The notes under the pieces: model-generated
Told to the model about the DNA's origin: nothing
What the model saw: the letters and a program-made list of their open reading frames with translations, nothing else
The model's database searches: none
Made by a program: the position numbers and the translations under genes
Source: Coix lacryma-jobi var. lacryma-jobi
Lineage: Eukaryota > Streptophyta > Magnoliopsida > Poales > Poaceae
DNA: 64,000 bases
Direction: 5' to 3'
Assembly: GCA_009763385.1 (NCBI GenBank)
Contig: CM019824.1
Coordinates: 114,222,660 to 114,286,659, forward strand
In this document: positions 1 through 11,053 of the stretch, in pieces
How the letters are laid out: each line of letters begins with the position of its first letter
Position numbering within the stretch: the stretch's first letter is position 1

Positions 1-925
1 TTTCGTTTCGGGTCACTTTTCTTCCCTTCCCCCCGAAATTCTTCGATTCACCGATTTGGAGTTAGGTTCGAGCCATGATCTCTTAGAGATAGCTCACTAA
101 CCTCCTTGTGACTTCACTCACCAAGTTTGATCCCTAGAGGATTTGTTTTGGGTGAGTTCTAGTCGAATCGGTGGACGAACAGTGAATTCGCGGGGTGACC
201 GGACGCTGCCTCGGGTTGACCGGACGCACGCTCTGAGAGTCCGGTCGTTGAATAGCTCGTCGCGAGGTTCACTGTAGACCGACCGGACGCTCGGCATTTT
301 GCTTGACCGGACTCGCCTCAGTTACTGTTCACTGCGCGTGTTTGATTCTGACCGGACGCAGGTGAACCGACCGGACGCTCTATCTCTCAGAGTCCGGTCA
401 GTTCCAGAGAGCTCCGAAAATCGTTTTTGCACGACCGGACGCGTCCGGTGCTCACAGACCGGACGCAGGCAGAGTCCGGTCAGTGCTTTTCTGCGCAGTC
501 TCGTGTGTTCTTGTTTGTTTCTGACCGGATGCACTGTTCACGACCGGACGCTCCGTACCCGTGAGTCCGGTCGTTTCCAGAGAGCTCCCAGAGACGGTTT
601 CTGACGACCGGACGCGTCCGGTCCCTGCTGACCGGACGCTGGCCAGAGTCCGGTCAATCCAGTTTCGCGCATTTTCGTTCGCGGTTCGTTCGTTCGTTGA
701 CGGATTTGATTTCCGTCTTTTGCGTTGGCTTTCTAGGGTTGTCTAGTGTCCCGCTGTGCTTCTAGGAAGCATCCACCCTACATCTAGGGTCGTGGACATT
801 AGCAAGCTCTAGGTTTCGCTTTTGGGGTTGATCTTGGGACAGTGGCATCTAGTTTCCGAAAGGAAATTTTGAAGCTCCCATTCACCCCCCCTCTGGTCGC
901 TTTCGGGTAGCTTCTCGGTCCTTCA
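1..925 (+). repeat. Copia-1 5' LTR, right-hand part
   Basis: Position 1 aligns with about 9874 in the 3' LTR at 8615-10795, and the two copies can be followed base by base to the terminal CTTCA at 921-925. The primer binding site follows at once. The differences seen by eye are mostly one-base length changes in short runs, with few substitutions. The segment carries the palindrome array around GACCGGACGC that is listed separately. ORFs called here, for example near 299-746, are chance ORFs in repeated GC-rich sequence. Confidence 0.92.
197..655 (+). repeat. Palindromic motif array (GACCGGACGC / GAGTCCGGTC) in the Copia-1 5' LTR
   Basis: GACCGGACGC occurs in direct orientation at about 197, 218, 281, 350, 369, 433, 457, 542, 606 and 630, with close variants at 305 and 523. 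An inverted form, GAGTCCGGTC, closes the groups at 237, 390, 472, 563 and 646. Most groups are therefore two direct copies plus one inverted copy. Groups spaced about 19/21 alternate with groups spaced about 24/15, giving a larger repeat of about 173 bp (350 to 523). The same array is in the 3' LTR near 10070-10530. It lies downstream of the likely start of transcription, so it would be part of the transcript. Confidence 0.85.
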
Positions 926-927
926 AT

Positions 928-945
928 TGGTATCGGAGCGGGTTA
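928..945 (+). other. Copia-1 primer binding site
   Basis: TGGTATCGGAGC follows the end of the LTR by two bases. Plant copia elements normally prime minus-strand synthesis from initiator methionine tRNA with a closely related TGGTATCAGAGC sequence. Copia-2 (21416) and Copia-4 (38252) carry equivalent sites. Confidence 0.88.
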
Positions 946-988
946 AGGATCTTCCACCTTAGCCGGTTCCAGATCCACCGAAGGCGAC

Positions 989-3600
989 ATGGATCGCGGC
1001 GTGGGCAAACCGCCGTTTTTCGATGGGACGAACTATGCGTATTGGAAGATACGCATGTCGGCCTATCTCCAGAGCATGGGCTCTTTTGTTTGGGAGATTT
1101 GCAACAACGCCAACTACGTTGTCTTGGCTGCTCGTGTCTCTCAGCTTCAGATCGATGAGCACGAAGCCAATAGCCGGGCGCGTAACGCTTTGTTCTCCTG
1201 TTTGAGCGTGGGTGAGTTTGATCGCGTTTCTCACCTCTCTACGGCTCGGGAGATCTGGGACACCCTCATGCGTTTTCATGAGGGCACCTCTCAAGTCAAA
1301 ACCCGACTCTACGAGTCGTTCAAGAGAGAGTATGAGAACTTTCGACATCAGCCTGGCGAGAGCATAGAAAGTTTATTCGCTCGCTTTCAGGTGATTGTCA
1401 ACAGGATGAGGGCTAACAGAGAGCAGTTGCCATTTGACGATCATGAGCGTGCTTTGAAGCTTTTGCACACTCTTGATCGTTCGGTGTGGGACTCCAAAGT
1501 TCAGGCAATCATCGAATCGCCGAACTATGAGACCCTCACCTGCGACGAGCTCTTCAGCAAGCTCAAGTCCAGTGAGATTGATGCCTATGGCGAGGGCTTC
1601 CTTTGAAAATCCTTCTCGCCCGTCCATGGCTTTGGTTTCCGGCTCTTCCTCTAACCCTCAGCTGGCTTTGCGCTTTCTTCTCTCTTTCTCTTTGACAGAG
1701 GACCAGCTGGAGTCTTTGGGAGATGACGAGTTGGCTTTGCTCGCCAACCGGTTCTCGCGGTTCCACAACAACCGCATGAACCGCCGTCGAGGAGGAGGAC
1801 GCACGGGATGCTACGAGTGCGGCGACCCCGACCACTTCATCGCGCCAACTGCCCCGCCCCAGGAAGAACAAGCACTTGGGCAAGGGCGAACATGGGTGCA
1901 AGCGCGACTCCAAGTACAAGGAGAAGCACATCCCCCCAAGGCACAAGAACGGGGCGGCTTCGACAAAGAGTACATCAAGAAGAAGTACTTGGAGAAGCAG
2001 CAAGCTGAGCAGCGCGCGTTCTTCTTCGCCACGCTCAGCGACGTCGACGGCTCGGATGACGACTCCGCCAGCTCGAGCGATGACGAGTCCGAGAAGAAGA
2101 AGAGGATCGAGGACAAGCTGAACGGCCTCTGCTTCTTCGCCGACGACGACGGCTTCTGCACCATGGCGCTCGGAGATGAGGTCGATGGCGAGCCGGAGCA
2201 TACCCCTCAGAACGACGACGACGACGACACCTCCCAGGTATCTCTCACCTACGACGAGCTTTCCTCTGAGGTTGAGAAGTTGTGACTGCTGCCCTCCTTA
2301 GCCAAGATAAGTTGCTTAGGCGTGCCGCTAGAGAGCGCAAGGAGTTTAGGCAGAAGTGGGAGGACACGGTGAAGGAGCTTTGAGTTCGCTCGGTCCACCG
2401 TGGTTGTGTCGGAGGAGTTGGAGTGCGAGAGTTGCGCCGCGCACATGACGGATCTTCTCACTCTGAGGAGTAAGCATGCTGCGCTGGTAGATGAGGTGGA
2501 TGAGCTCCGAGCTAGGCCGCAGCTGTTGGGTGCGTGCAAGACTTGTCCTGTCTTGCAATCTGAGTTGGCAGAGAAGAATGCCAAGCTTGAGTCTTTAGAG
2601 AGGCCAGCTCAGATAGCACTTGTGTCATGAGGTGTGCTTTGTGTGAGGGCCTGGAGATGGAGATTGCCAATGTGAAGCATGGCAAGATGCAAACCGAGGA
2701 AGAAAACACATACCTTCGGTCCATCTTGTCATGGGTCTCCAGTAGTGAGCCGCAGCTCGGGATGATGATCTCCCAATTCAAGCGAGCTGTTGGTGCCCCT
2801 GGTGTAGGTTTTGCTCAGAGTGTTGATCTCTCAGCCTTTGGGAAGATTGGAGAGTCTAGTGGTCTGAACCCATGTGAGAAGCCCAATTCCACCACTATTC
2901 CCAAACTTGCCAAGCTTCCACTCAAAGAGCCAGCCAAGCCTATCACCCAAGATGGTGTGGTTGAGGAACCCCCTAAAGTTCCTCCAAGAACCCAGTTTGG
3001 GCACCCAAGCCAAACCACCTCAGAAACAAGCTTGATGCTATGCCACCCATGTGCCACCAAAGGCACCACCAAAGGCAAGGCAAAGTGAGCCACACCCACA
3101 GCCCTGGTCACCAACAACCCCCTGTGCATGCGGTGAGGTACCAGTGTGATTTTTGTGGGAGATGGTCACTTGAGTGAGTTCTGCTTTAGGCGCAAGAGAG
3201 AGGCGCGCAGGGCTCGGGAGATGGAGAACCCGGATATGTACCATCCAGCTCATGGTGGACATGTACCGAAGGCCCAGGGGAGAGCTGCTAGGTCCGGGAC
3301 GGAGGTGTTCCAGGTCTAGGCAGGAGATGAGAGCCCCGAGGAGGGAGACTAGGCCTAGAGGTCCAGCACCTCAGTTTGTTAGGCCTAGGCAGGAGAGAGC
3401 TTCGAGGAGAGACGCTAGAGCAGTTGAGCCCCAGGCTCCTAGGCGTAGACCTCGTAGAGAGCGTGCCCGACGGGGTCCTGTTTTTGCAGGTAACGGATCC
3501 CGTGGCGGAGGCTTAGTTGAGCGCTTTCCCCACCGCAGGTTGGGTATCGCGGTGAGCGCTTCTTCCCTAGCGGACCACGTTTCCTCCTCAGCGTGGTGAT
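989..3600 (+). pseudogene. Copia-1 gag (broken)
   Basis: Gag would form the cytoplasmic virus-like particle and bind element RNA. The ATG at 989 begins MDRGVGKPPFFDGTNY, the typical N-terminus of the plant copia Gag core (UBN2/DUF4219-like). This frame runs to 1606. A one-base change near 1586 moves the reading to the frame that ends at 2285. A CCHC zinc knuckle begins at about 1809 (CYECGDPDHF), but a small length change removes its last cysteine. An acidic Asp/Ser/Lys stretch follows, then a coiled-coil-like segment (about 2250-2630) and a Pro/Lys-rich tail. A second knuckle remnant (CDFCGR...) lies near 3149-3190. The equivalent reading in Copia-2 confirms the order. Confidence 0.85.
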
Positions 3601-3738
3601 CGCTTCCCTCGTAGACGTACTAGGAATGGTTTTTTTCACTAACCCTTCTTTTGAGCAGCCGGCCCAACACTGGTTTTCCCCTATTTCACTAACCCCAGTG
3701 TTGGACCGTATGCTCACCCTATGTCTTTCTATTGATGT

Positions 3739-6700
3739 AGGTAAGACGGTTGGAGGACATTTGGTTGGTGGATTCCGGTTGTTCGAGGCACATGACCGGA
3801 AACACCAAGTGGTTCTCCAGCCTTAGCCCGTCGCCGGAAAGGAGTACATAACCTTCGGCGACAATAGTAAAGGTAAGGTATGTCCCGTGGAACTGTGCGG
3901 GTTAATGAGCACTTTGTGTTGCGCGATGTTGCTCTTGTTTCTAACCTGCATTTTAACTTGCTTTCTGTTTCGCAACTTTTTGATGATGACTATGAGATTC
4001 GTTTCAAACCGAACCTTAGTCGCATCTTAGATCCTCAGGGCGATCTTGTATGTCTGATTTCGCCCTTTGGGAAGTTTTTCGTGCGAATTTTTCGGAGTCG
4101 TTTGGATCTTCTCGCTGTCTTTTGGCTAGTCCTTCTTCTTCCGATCTTTGGAAGTGGCATAGGAGGCTCGGTCACTTAAGCTTCGACTTGCTTGCAAGAC
4201 TTAGCTCACTTGGCCTAATCCGAGGATTGCCCAAGCTTTCGATGGAGAAGGATCTAGTTTGCCATTCTTGCAGACATGGGAAGATGGTTGCTGCTCCCCA
4301 CCATCCAGTGACTAAGGTCATGACCTCGCACCCCGGAGAGCTTTTACATATGGACCTTGTTGGTCCGCTCGGGTGAGCTCGGTTGGTGGCAAGTGGTATG
4401 TTTTGGTTGTTGTTGACGACTTTTCGAGATATTCGTGGGTCTTCTTTTTAGCTGAGAGAAGACCGAGACTTTCTCCTTCGCTCGCAATCTGATTTTGCGT
4501 CTTCAGAACGAGTTCCCTTTGAACTCGATGCGAGCGATTAGAAGTGATAATGGTTTCCGATTTAAGAATTCGGATTTTGAGGTGTTTTGTAACCGCCTTG
4601 GCTTGGAGCATCAGTTTTCTTCCCCCTATACACCACCCCCAAAATGGTGTTGTAGAGAGGAAGAATCGGACCCTTGTTGAGATGGCCAGGACGATGCTTC
4701 GATGAGCATAGGACTCCTAGGCACTTTTTGGCCGAAGCTATGAACACTGCATGCTACATTCGAATCGCATTTTTCTGAGAGCGTTTTTGAAGAAGACCTC
4801 TTATGAGTTGCGTTTTGGTCGCCACCCAAGGTGAGTTATTTTAGAGTCTTTGGTTGCCACTGTTTTTATATTGAAAAAAGGCAACCTGGACAAGTTTGAG
4901 TCTCGTTCTTCTGACGGTGTGTTTTTGGGTTATGGCACTCACACTCGAGCTTATCGTGTACTTAACCTTGACACTAACCGAGTCATGGAGACATCAGATG
5001 TCACCTTCGACGAGACTCTTGTTTGTCCTTCTTCTCGTTTTGAGCGTGCAGGTGATCATGAGGTTGGAGAGCCTCTTTTTGATGACGAGGACGAGGGTGT
5101 TGAAGGTACAGATGATCTAGCACCCCCTCCACCTGCCGTGCCGCAAGGAGCGGCCTCGACGACGACTCACGGCCCCGACACTTCTTCTTCCTGGGGGCCG
5201 TGGGATCCTCCACCTCGCGCGGTACCTTTTGTACCCGGGGTGGAACCAGCTGCTGTTGAGGGGGAGGTCACTTCTTCCCGGGAGGCGCCACGACACATCC
5301 AGCGCCAGCACCCTCCTCAGCAGATGATCGGCGACATCGACGAGCGAGTTACTCGCTCCAGGTCACAGCACATCTCGCACTTTGCTCATTCTGCTTTTGT
5401 TGCGTCTTTTGAGCCCCGAGATGTTGGACACGCATTGACGGATCCGGATTGGTCAATGCCATGCATGAGGAGCTAGAGAATTTTGAGCGAAATCGGGTTT
5501 GGGTTCTAGTGCCTCCACCTCCTGACTGTAAACCTATTGGGACAAAATGGGTATTTAAAAACAAGCAAGGAGAGGAGGGCCACACATTGTGAGAAACAAG
5601 GCCCGGCTTGTAGCGAAGGGTTATAGTCAGAAGGAGGGGATAGATTATGAGGAGACCTTCGCTCCTGTAGCTCGTTTGGAGGCTATTAGGATACTCTTGG
5701 CTTATGCTGCATCCATGGGTTTCAAACTTTTTCAAATGGATGTCAAGAGTGCCTTCTTAAACGGCTACATTGAGGAGGAGGTCTATGTCCAGCAACCCCC
5801 CGGTTTTGAAAATCCCAAGTTTCCAAACCATGTCTTTAAACTCCACAAAGCTTTGTATGGTTTGAAACAAGCCCCTAGAGCCTGGTATGAGAGATTAAAA
5901 ACCTTTTTGCTAGGTAAGGGTTTTAAAATGGGATGTGTAGATAAGACGCTCTTTTCTCCTCAAGCAAGGCAAGGATACTCTCTTGGTCCAAATTTACGTG
6001 GATGATATCATTTTCGGTGGTTCTTCTCACGCTTTGGTTGCCAAGTTTGCAGATACTATGAGCAGGGAGTTCGAGATGAGCATGATGGGCGAGCTGACTT
6101 TCTTTCTCGGGTTGCAAATTAAGCAATCCCGAGAGGGGACGTTTGTGCACCAGGGCAAGTACACGAGGGACTTGCTGAAGCGGTTTGACATGGGTGAGGC
6201 CAAGCCTCTTCCGACGCCCATGTCGACGACGACTGCCCTGGATGCCGACACGGATGGAGAAGCAGTGGACCAGAAGGAGTACCGCAGCATGATTGGATCG
6301 CTGCTCTACCTGACGGCGACACGGCCGGACATTCAGTTCGCCGTGTGCTTGTGCGCGCGCTTTCAGGCTTCGCCACGCACTTCTCACCGTCAGGCGGTGA
6401 AGCGCATATTCAGGTACCTTCGTTTCACGCCTGAGTTCGGGATTTGGTATTCTGCTTCCTCCACTCTCTCGCTTTGCGGTTATTCCGATGCCGATTTTGC
6501 TGGTTGTCGCATTGAGCGCAAGTCCACTTCTGGGACTTGCCAGTTTATTGGTCTTCTCTTGTGTCGTGGTCTTCTCGCAACAGTCTAGTGTCGCTCAGTC
6601 TACCACGGAGGCTGAATATGTTGCTGCGGCTAGCTGCTGTTCCCAGTTACTCTGGATGATGGCCACTTTGCGTGATTTTGGTTTGAGCTTTACTCGAGTT

Positions 6701-6937
6701 CCTTTGCTTTGTGACAGCACGAGTGCCATTAGCGTTGCTAAGAACCCCGTGCTTCACTCGAAAACCAAACACATTGAGGTGCGCTTTCATTTCTTGCGAG
6801 ACCACCAGGAGAAGGGTGATATCGACCTTCGCCATGTCGATACTCATCACCAATTGGCTGATATTTTTACCAAGCCTTTAGACGAATCAACCTTTAATCG
6901 GTTGAGGGGTGAGCTTGGTGTGTGTTTCCCCTTTTAG
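3739..6937 (+). pseudogene. Copia-1 pol: protease, integrase, reverse transcriptase, RNase H (broken)
   Basis: The protease begins near 3750 with an LVDSGCSRHMTG-type active site, read across a frame change. The pre-integrase zinc region (WHRRLGHLS...CHSCRHGK) is at about 4155-4285. The integrase core has its first Asp near 4410, SDNG at about 4546 and VERKN near 4655, again in shifted frames. The integrase tail runs to about 5476 and carries an acidic, Pro-rich linker. Reverse transcriptase spans about 5500-6400 with QMDVKSAFLNG at 5735 and the catalytic YVDDII at 5994. RNase H ends with FTKPLDESTF and a stop at 6937. At least six frame changes are needed to read it through, so it is not functional as given. 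Confidence 0.9.
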
Positions 6938-8614
6938 ATGGGGGAAGCATTTTGAGATGTACGGACTGACTCTTTTATTTTGAGGCTCCTTTCTTTTGAG
7001 TTTCTTGAGTCTTTCCTTTTGGTATCTTCTTTCTTTCAGTTTTGTGTCGGGCATACGCATTTACATTCTGAGCTTCATATTCACTAGAATGTAATTATGC
7101 TCTTGTTAGTATTGCTCCGATACTTATGATGATGCTTGTAGCTTATGCTCTTTCTGATCACTGTTACATGTTATGAGCGAGCTATTTTTGGAATGGTGAA
7201 TTATGCCTAATGTATATAAATCTGAAAATGTTCACCATTGAGATATGCAACTAGCATGTGTAGGATGTGTTGAGTCCATTCCTGCTTTTCATATATGCTA
7301 GGTTGCTATGTCTCTAGTTCTGAGTCATTCACTTGCTTGGTTGTTCATAACTTGCTTAAATCTGAACCAAGTCTTGTTGAATTGAAAAGATCGAGATGGG
7401 ATTGCTTGTCAACACCTCATGGTATTGAGACTGTTTCTCATTGCACTTTGAGTTAAACTTGAGCCATGAGATGTATGATGACCGAAACCGTTGCTTTAAG
7501 CTTCTGATTGCTTCGGCATAGGCTTCGCACGGTTGAAAAGTTAGGCAATGACAAGCTTTCAACCTCTCGCAATCACATGCCAAAAATGAACTTGTGAATT
7601 CTTTTACCGCTGCAACTCCGATTTGAATTTGAAATCACAAGTATATGCTTCATTCCTATGCATGATGATTGAACTTTGCTAGGGGTAGTTCACCTTGTAT
7701 ATATGCTTAGCACTTGTTTGGATTCTTCTATACATGTCTAGTGCTATTTTGATGGTGACTATCTTTTGGCTTAAAACTGCTCACATGCTCATACGCTTCA
7801 TATTTCGTATAAGTGATCAGTCTGAGCCTTTGCTATTTGAGTGCTTAATTGAGATGTTGGAGCTATACTGATTAGAGCATCTTTGCACTCTTTTGACTAT
7901 ACACTGAAGCTCCTAACCTGCATTTTGACTTCATATGCATTTTGGAAGGAGATCTTGTGTTCAGGGGGAGTTTATGTGAAGGGAGTTGTTTCTCCGATAC
8001 CTTTTGCCTTGATAAGTGCATTTTCAACTAGGGGGAGAAATTTATGCAAATCATATGCTCCTGTGTTGACCAACTAAGGGGAGAATCATTTGTCCTAGTT
8101 GCTTGCATTGTTGAGGGGGAGTTTGCTAGTTGTGTTGAGCCGTTGCCTCTGTCTTGAGGGACTAGCAAACGCTCCTAGCTTTTCATGAGCTTTCATAAGC
8201 TTGTTCATTTGGCTTTCAATTGGTATCGTCTGGTGTGCTTTCCCATTTGGTTTGGGTTAAATTCCAATTGGTTCGGAGTGATTTTCTTGCTAGTTGTGTT
8301 GAGCCTCTGTGCCTCTATCTTGAGGGACTAGCATTTTGTTTCTGTTGTCCTCCGATCTTCAATTGGTATCTGCTAGCGGTGTTGAGCCTGTTCTACCTCT
8401 TCTTGAGGGCTAGCTTTGCTTTGCTTGGTTGCGTCGAGCCGTTGCCCATGTCTTTGGGGACCAAGTTTTCGCTTCATCCACTTGACCTTCTTTGGCTTTT
8501 GTTAGGCTTTTGGGTCATTTGGTTGGGTTTTCTCTTCCCACTCTCTCCTCCTACCTCCTTCTTCTTTCTTCATGATTTGTTGTGGATTGACAATGCACTC
8601 ATCAAGGGGGAGAT
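6938..8614 (+). other. Copia-1 3' non-coding region with multiple polypurine tracts and hairpin repeats
   Basis: There is no credible gene in this 1.7 kb AT-rich stretch. Polypurine tracts of the form AGGGGGAG or AAGGGGAG occur at 7963, 8030, 8076 and 8114, and the last one (8604-8614) abuts the LTR. Plus-strand DNA synthesis starts at such a tract, and multiple copies are characteristic of Sireviruses. Between 8122 and 8465 four related hairpin units share the interior TGTTGAGCC...CTTGAGGG but have different arms. Copia-3 keeps the same region at 31857-33400 on the other strand. Confidence 0.75.
8122..8465 (+). repeat. Hairpin repeat set before the Copia-1 3' LTR
   Basis: Four units share the interior TGTTGAGCC...TCTTGAGGG. 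Their arms are TTTGCTAGT/ACTAGCAAA (8122-8169), TGCTAGT/ACTAGCA (8288-8333), GCTAGC/GCTAGC (8372-8414) and CTTGGT/ACCAAG (8424-8465). In the last unit both arms have changed together, so pairing is kept although the sequence differs. Related units lie on the other strand in Copia-3 near 32015-32160. Confidence 0.7.
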
Positions 8615-9020
8615 TGCGGATACATGGGTGTATGCCGAGTCTCTGTGTGATGAGTGATTGTCAACGGAGATGATGCGCATGTTCTTTGGCTTGTGTTGTG
8701 CAGGTGTCGAGCACGGAGACAGTGATCAATGGCGGGTGAAGGTCAAGTTGCGACGTGCCGTGCCAACGGACCGGGCGCGATGATGAAGGATGGGCGTGCC
8801 GTTGGCGGACGTGCCATGCCGATGTATCGGACGGTGAAGGGGACGTGGACTTGGACTGATGGACTGGAGGCGGAGGAGCAGCTGTGGTGCTGGCAGCCTG
8901 CGACAGCGACAAGCGGAGAATGCGATCATGGTCGATGGAAGGGGTGCACAGGCGGTTGCATCCCCTCTATCGACGCCGGTTTGTTGCTAGAGCCCGGGGA
9001 AACCAACGGTGGACGCGTTT

Positions 9021-9272
9021 CCAGGTTTGGGCCTCAAAACCTGGGTGCTGGGTTTCCAGGTTGAGCCACAAAACCTGGGCACGACGGTTTCCAGGTTTGA
9101 GCCTCAAAACCTGGAGTGGCCCGGTTTCCGAGTTTGGGCCTCAAACTCTCGGGCGCTGAGGGTTTCCGAGTTTGGGCCACAAACTCGGCTGGAGGCTGGT
9201 TTCCCGGTTTGGGCCTCAAAACCGGGGGCTGATGGAAAAGGCTGGTGGTCCCGGTTTGGGCCGCAAACCGGG
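9021..9272 (+). repeat. U3 hairpin array of Copia-1, seven units
   Basis: Units of 23-25 bp recur every 35-47 bp at 9021, 9056, 9091, 9128, 9166, 9203 and 9250. Each is an inverted repeat around a loop of the form GGGCCTCA, GGGCCACA or a close variant. The arms fall into classes CCAGGTTT/AAACCTGG, CCGAGTTT/AAACTCGG and CCCGGTTT/AAACCGGG, so both sides change together. Equivalent arrays are in Copia-2 (19858-20085) and Copia-3 (31212-31467). Confidence 0.85.
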
Positions 9273-9465
9273 GGTGGCAGAGTGGTGGCGGCACGTGGCG
9301 GCGATCTGAAGGTTGCGTGGAAGGCGACGCGGAAGACCGTGCGGGCGTGGCCGTCGGATCTCCTACCAACCAGCGGTGTGACTAGAATAGCCTTAGGGTT
9401 AGGCTGGTCCGCTCTGTAAATACAGTAGTGAGGGGTAGAGTAGGAAATAGGCTTAGGCTAGGTTA

Positions 9466-9475
9466 GTATAAGTAG
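9466..9475 (+). promoter_or_regulatory. Possible TATA box of the Copia-1 LTR
   Basis: GTATAAGTAG lies about 200 bp after the hairpin array and just before CAGGGGAGACACC. This stretch from AAGTAG onward is also found in the LTRs of Copia-2 (near 20281). The position fits a U3/R boundary, but no transcript evidence exists here and the match to TATAAA is imperfect. Confidence 0.35.
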
Positions 9476-10795
9476 TCCAGGGGAGACACCCTCCTCCCTA
9501 TCTCAGTTAGCGCAGTCATTTGCTTCCTAGCATTAGGGTTTCCACTCTCCCACACCCCTGCTTTAGCTAGTTGAGATCCGCAGAGAGACTCCACTCTGTG
9601 TATTGTTGATTTGAGGAAGTGAGGCCGTATCCTCACCTTGGAGCACTGATCGATGGCTTGATTTGCGTCCTTGATTCGAGTTCGTGGCTGTGATTTCCGT
9701 TTTGCTTGTGTTCTTCGCGGAATCCCTTTGCTCCACGATTTTCCCGTCGCTTGATCTTTTTGCTCGGTTCATCTTTTGCAATTCCGTTTGAACCAAGTTG
9801 TTCTAGATCGTGAGGCACTTCTTTCCACCGAAGGAATCATCCTCTAACCTCACGGTCTAGGAGATCGATCGAGTTTTCGTTTCGGTCACTTTTCTTCCCT
9901 TCCCCCGAAATTCTTCGATTCACCGATTTGGAGTTAGGTTCGAGCCATGATCTCTTAGAGATAGCTCACTAACCTCCTTGTGACTTCACTCACCAAGTTT
10001 GATCCCTAGAGGATTTGTTTTGGGTGAGTTCTAGTCGAATCGGTGGACGAACCTGAATTCGCGGGGGTGACGCGGCGCTGCCTCGGGTTGACCGGACGCA
10101 CGCTCTGAGAGTCCGGTCGTTGAATAGCTCGTCGCGAGGTTCACTGTAGACCGACCGGACGCTCGGCATTTTGCTTGACGGACTCGCCTCAGTTACTGTT
10201 CACTGCGCGTGTTTGATTCTGACCGGACGCAGGGAACCGACCGGACGCTCTATCTCTCAGAGTCCGGTCAGTTCCAGAGAGCTCCGAAAATCGTTTTTGG
10301 CACGACCGGACGCGTCCGGTGCTCACAGACCGGACGTAGGCAGAGTCCGGTCAGTGCTTTTCTGCGCAGTCTCGTGTGTTCTTGTTTGTTTCTGACCGGA
10401 TGCACTGTTCACGACCGGACGCTCCGTACCCGTGAGTCCGGTCGTTTCCAGAGAGCTCCCAGAGACGGTTTCTGACGACCGGACGCGTCCGGTCCCTGCT
10501 GACCGGACGCTGGCCAGAGTCCGGTCAATCCAGTTTCGCGCATTTTCGTTCGCGGTTCGTTCGTTCGTTGACGGATTTGATTTCCGTCTTTTGCGTTGGC
10601 TTTCTAGGGTTGTCTAGTGTCCCGCTGTGCTTCTAGGAAGCATCCACCCTACATCTAGGGTCGTGGACATTAGCAAGCTCTAGGTTTCGCTTTTGGGTTG
10701 ATCTTGGGACAGTGGCATCTAGTTTCCGAAAGGAAATTTTGAAGCTCCCATTCACCCCCCCTCTGGTCGCTTTCGGGTAGCTTCTCGGTCCTTCT

Positions 10796-11053
10796 TTTGG
10801 GCCTCTCCCTGGTGGCGGGCGCCACCCAGGGGTGGTGGGCGCCACCCCACTAGGGTCCAAATGGGCTCTGGTGAGTGGTCTCGGCCCCTGGTGGGTCCAT
10901 TCTCCAAATTTGGTCCAAATCCTGCATTCAAATAAAAATCTATGGACATGTGAATTTGTTAGTTTGAAACCTATTTGACTATTTGTCATGCCTTTTTGGT
11001 GAATTTTTGGGTAAAATGTTGATGGTAAAACAAGTGTTTAAACACCATCAACA
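10796..11053 (-). repeat. Athila-B 3' LTR fragment
   Basis: It matches 16407-16668 of the other LTR nearly base for base, including the palindrome GGTGGTGGGCGCCACC-like block and the outer end CCATCAACA. The minus-strand polypurine tract (GCTTGAGGGAGCT) abuts it at 11054-11066. The rest of this LTR would lie left of Copia-1, outside the window. Confidence 0.88.

Larger units (their letters stand above)
1..10795 (+). mobile_element. Copia-1: Sirevirus-type Ty1/copia retrotransposon, left end cut by the window
   Basis: This element holds, in order, part of a 5' LTR, a primer binding site, gag, a copia-order pol (protease, integrase, reverse transcriptase, RNase H), a 1.7 kb non-coding stretch with several polypurine tracts, and a complete 3' LTR. 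The integrase-before-RT order defines Ty1/copia. The large gag with a coiled-coil tail and the repeated AGGGGGAG tracts before the 3' LTR are known marks of the Sirevirus lineage. The 3' LTR ends CT where CA is expected, probably a point change. The next bases, TTTGG at 10796-10800, match the intact Athila-B LTR sequence near 16406, so they are the likely target duplication. The other copy lies outside the window. All coding parts are frame-broken. Confidence 0.93.
8615..10795 (+). repeat. Copia-1 3' LTR (complete, about 2.18 kb)
   Basis: It starts TGCGGATACATGGG right after a polypurine tract and ends ...CGGTCCTTCT, where the final A has become T. U3 holds a seven-unit hairpin array (9021-9272). 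A TATA-like GTATAAGTAG lies at about 9466. The palindromic GACCGGACGC array lies at about 10070-10530. The start TGCGGATACATGGG is shared by the Copia-2 5' LTR at 19469. The ORFs predicted in it (8729-9419, 10171-10617) arise from repeated sequence and are not genes. Confidence 0.92.

Noticed and set aside
197..655. Short spaced repeats resembling a CRISPR array
   Set aside because: The repeats are 10-bp palindromes in both orientations with irregular spacers inside an LTR of a plant element. No cas genes are present.
1563..2201. A 212-codon minus-strand ORF within Copia-1 gag
   Set aside because: It is the shadow of the GC-rich gag frame, rich in Leu/Val from reversed acidic codons. The + strand encodes the zinc knuckle.
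9009..9419. ORFs in the Copia-1 LTR (about 110-136 codons) as candidate proteins
   Set aside because: They arise from the hairpin array read through. The peptide is a repeat of the hairpin sequence, and the frame is not kept in the Copia-2 LTR.
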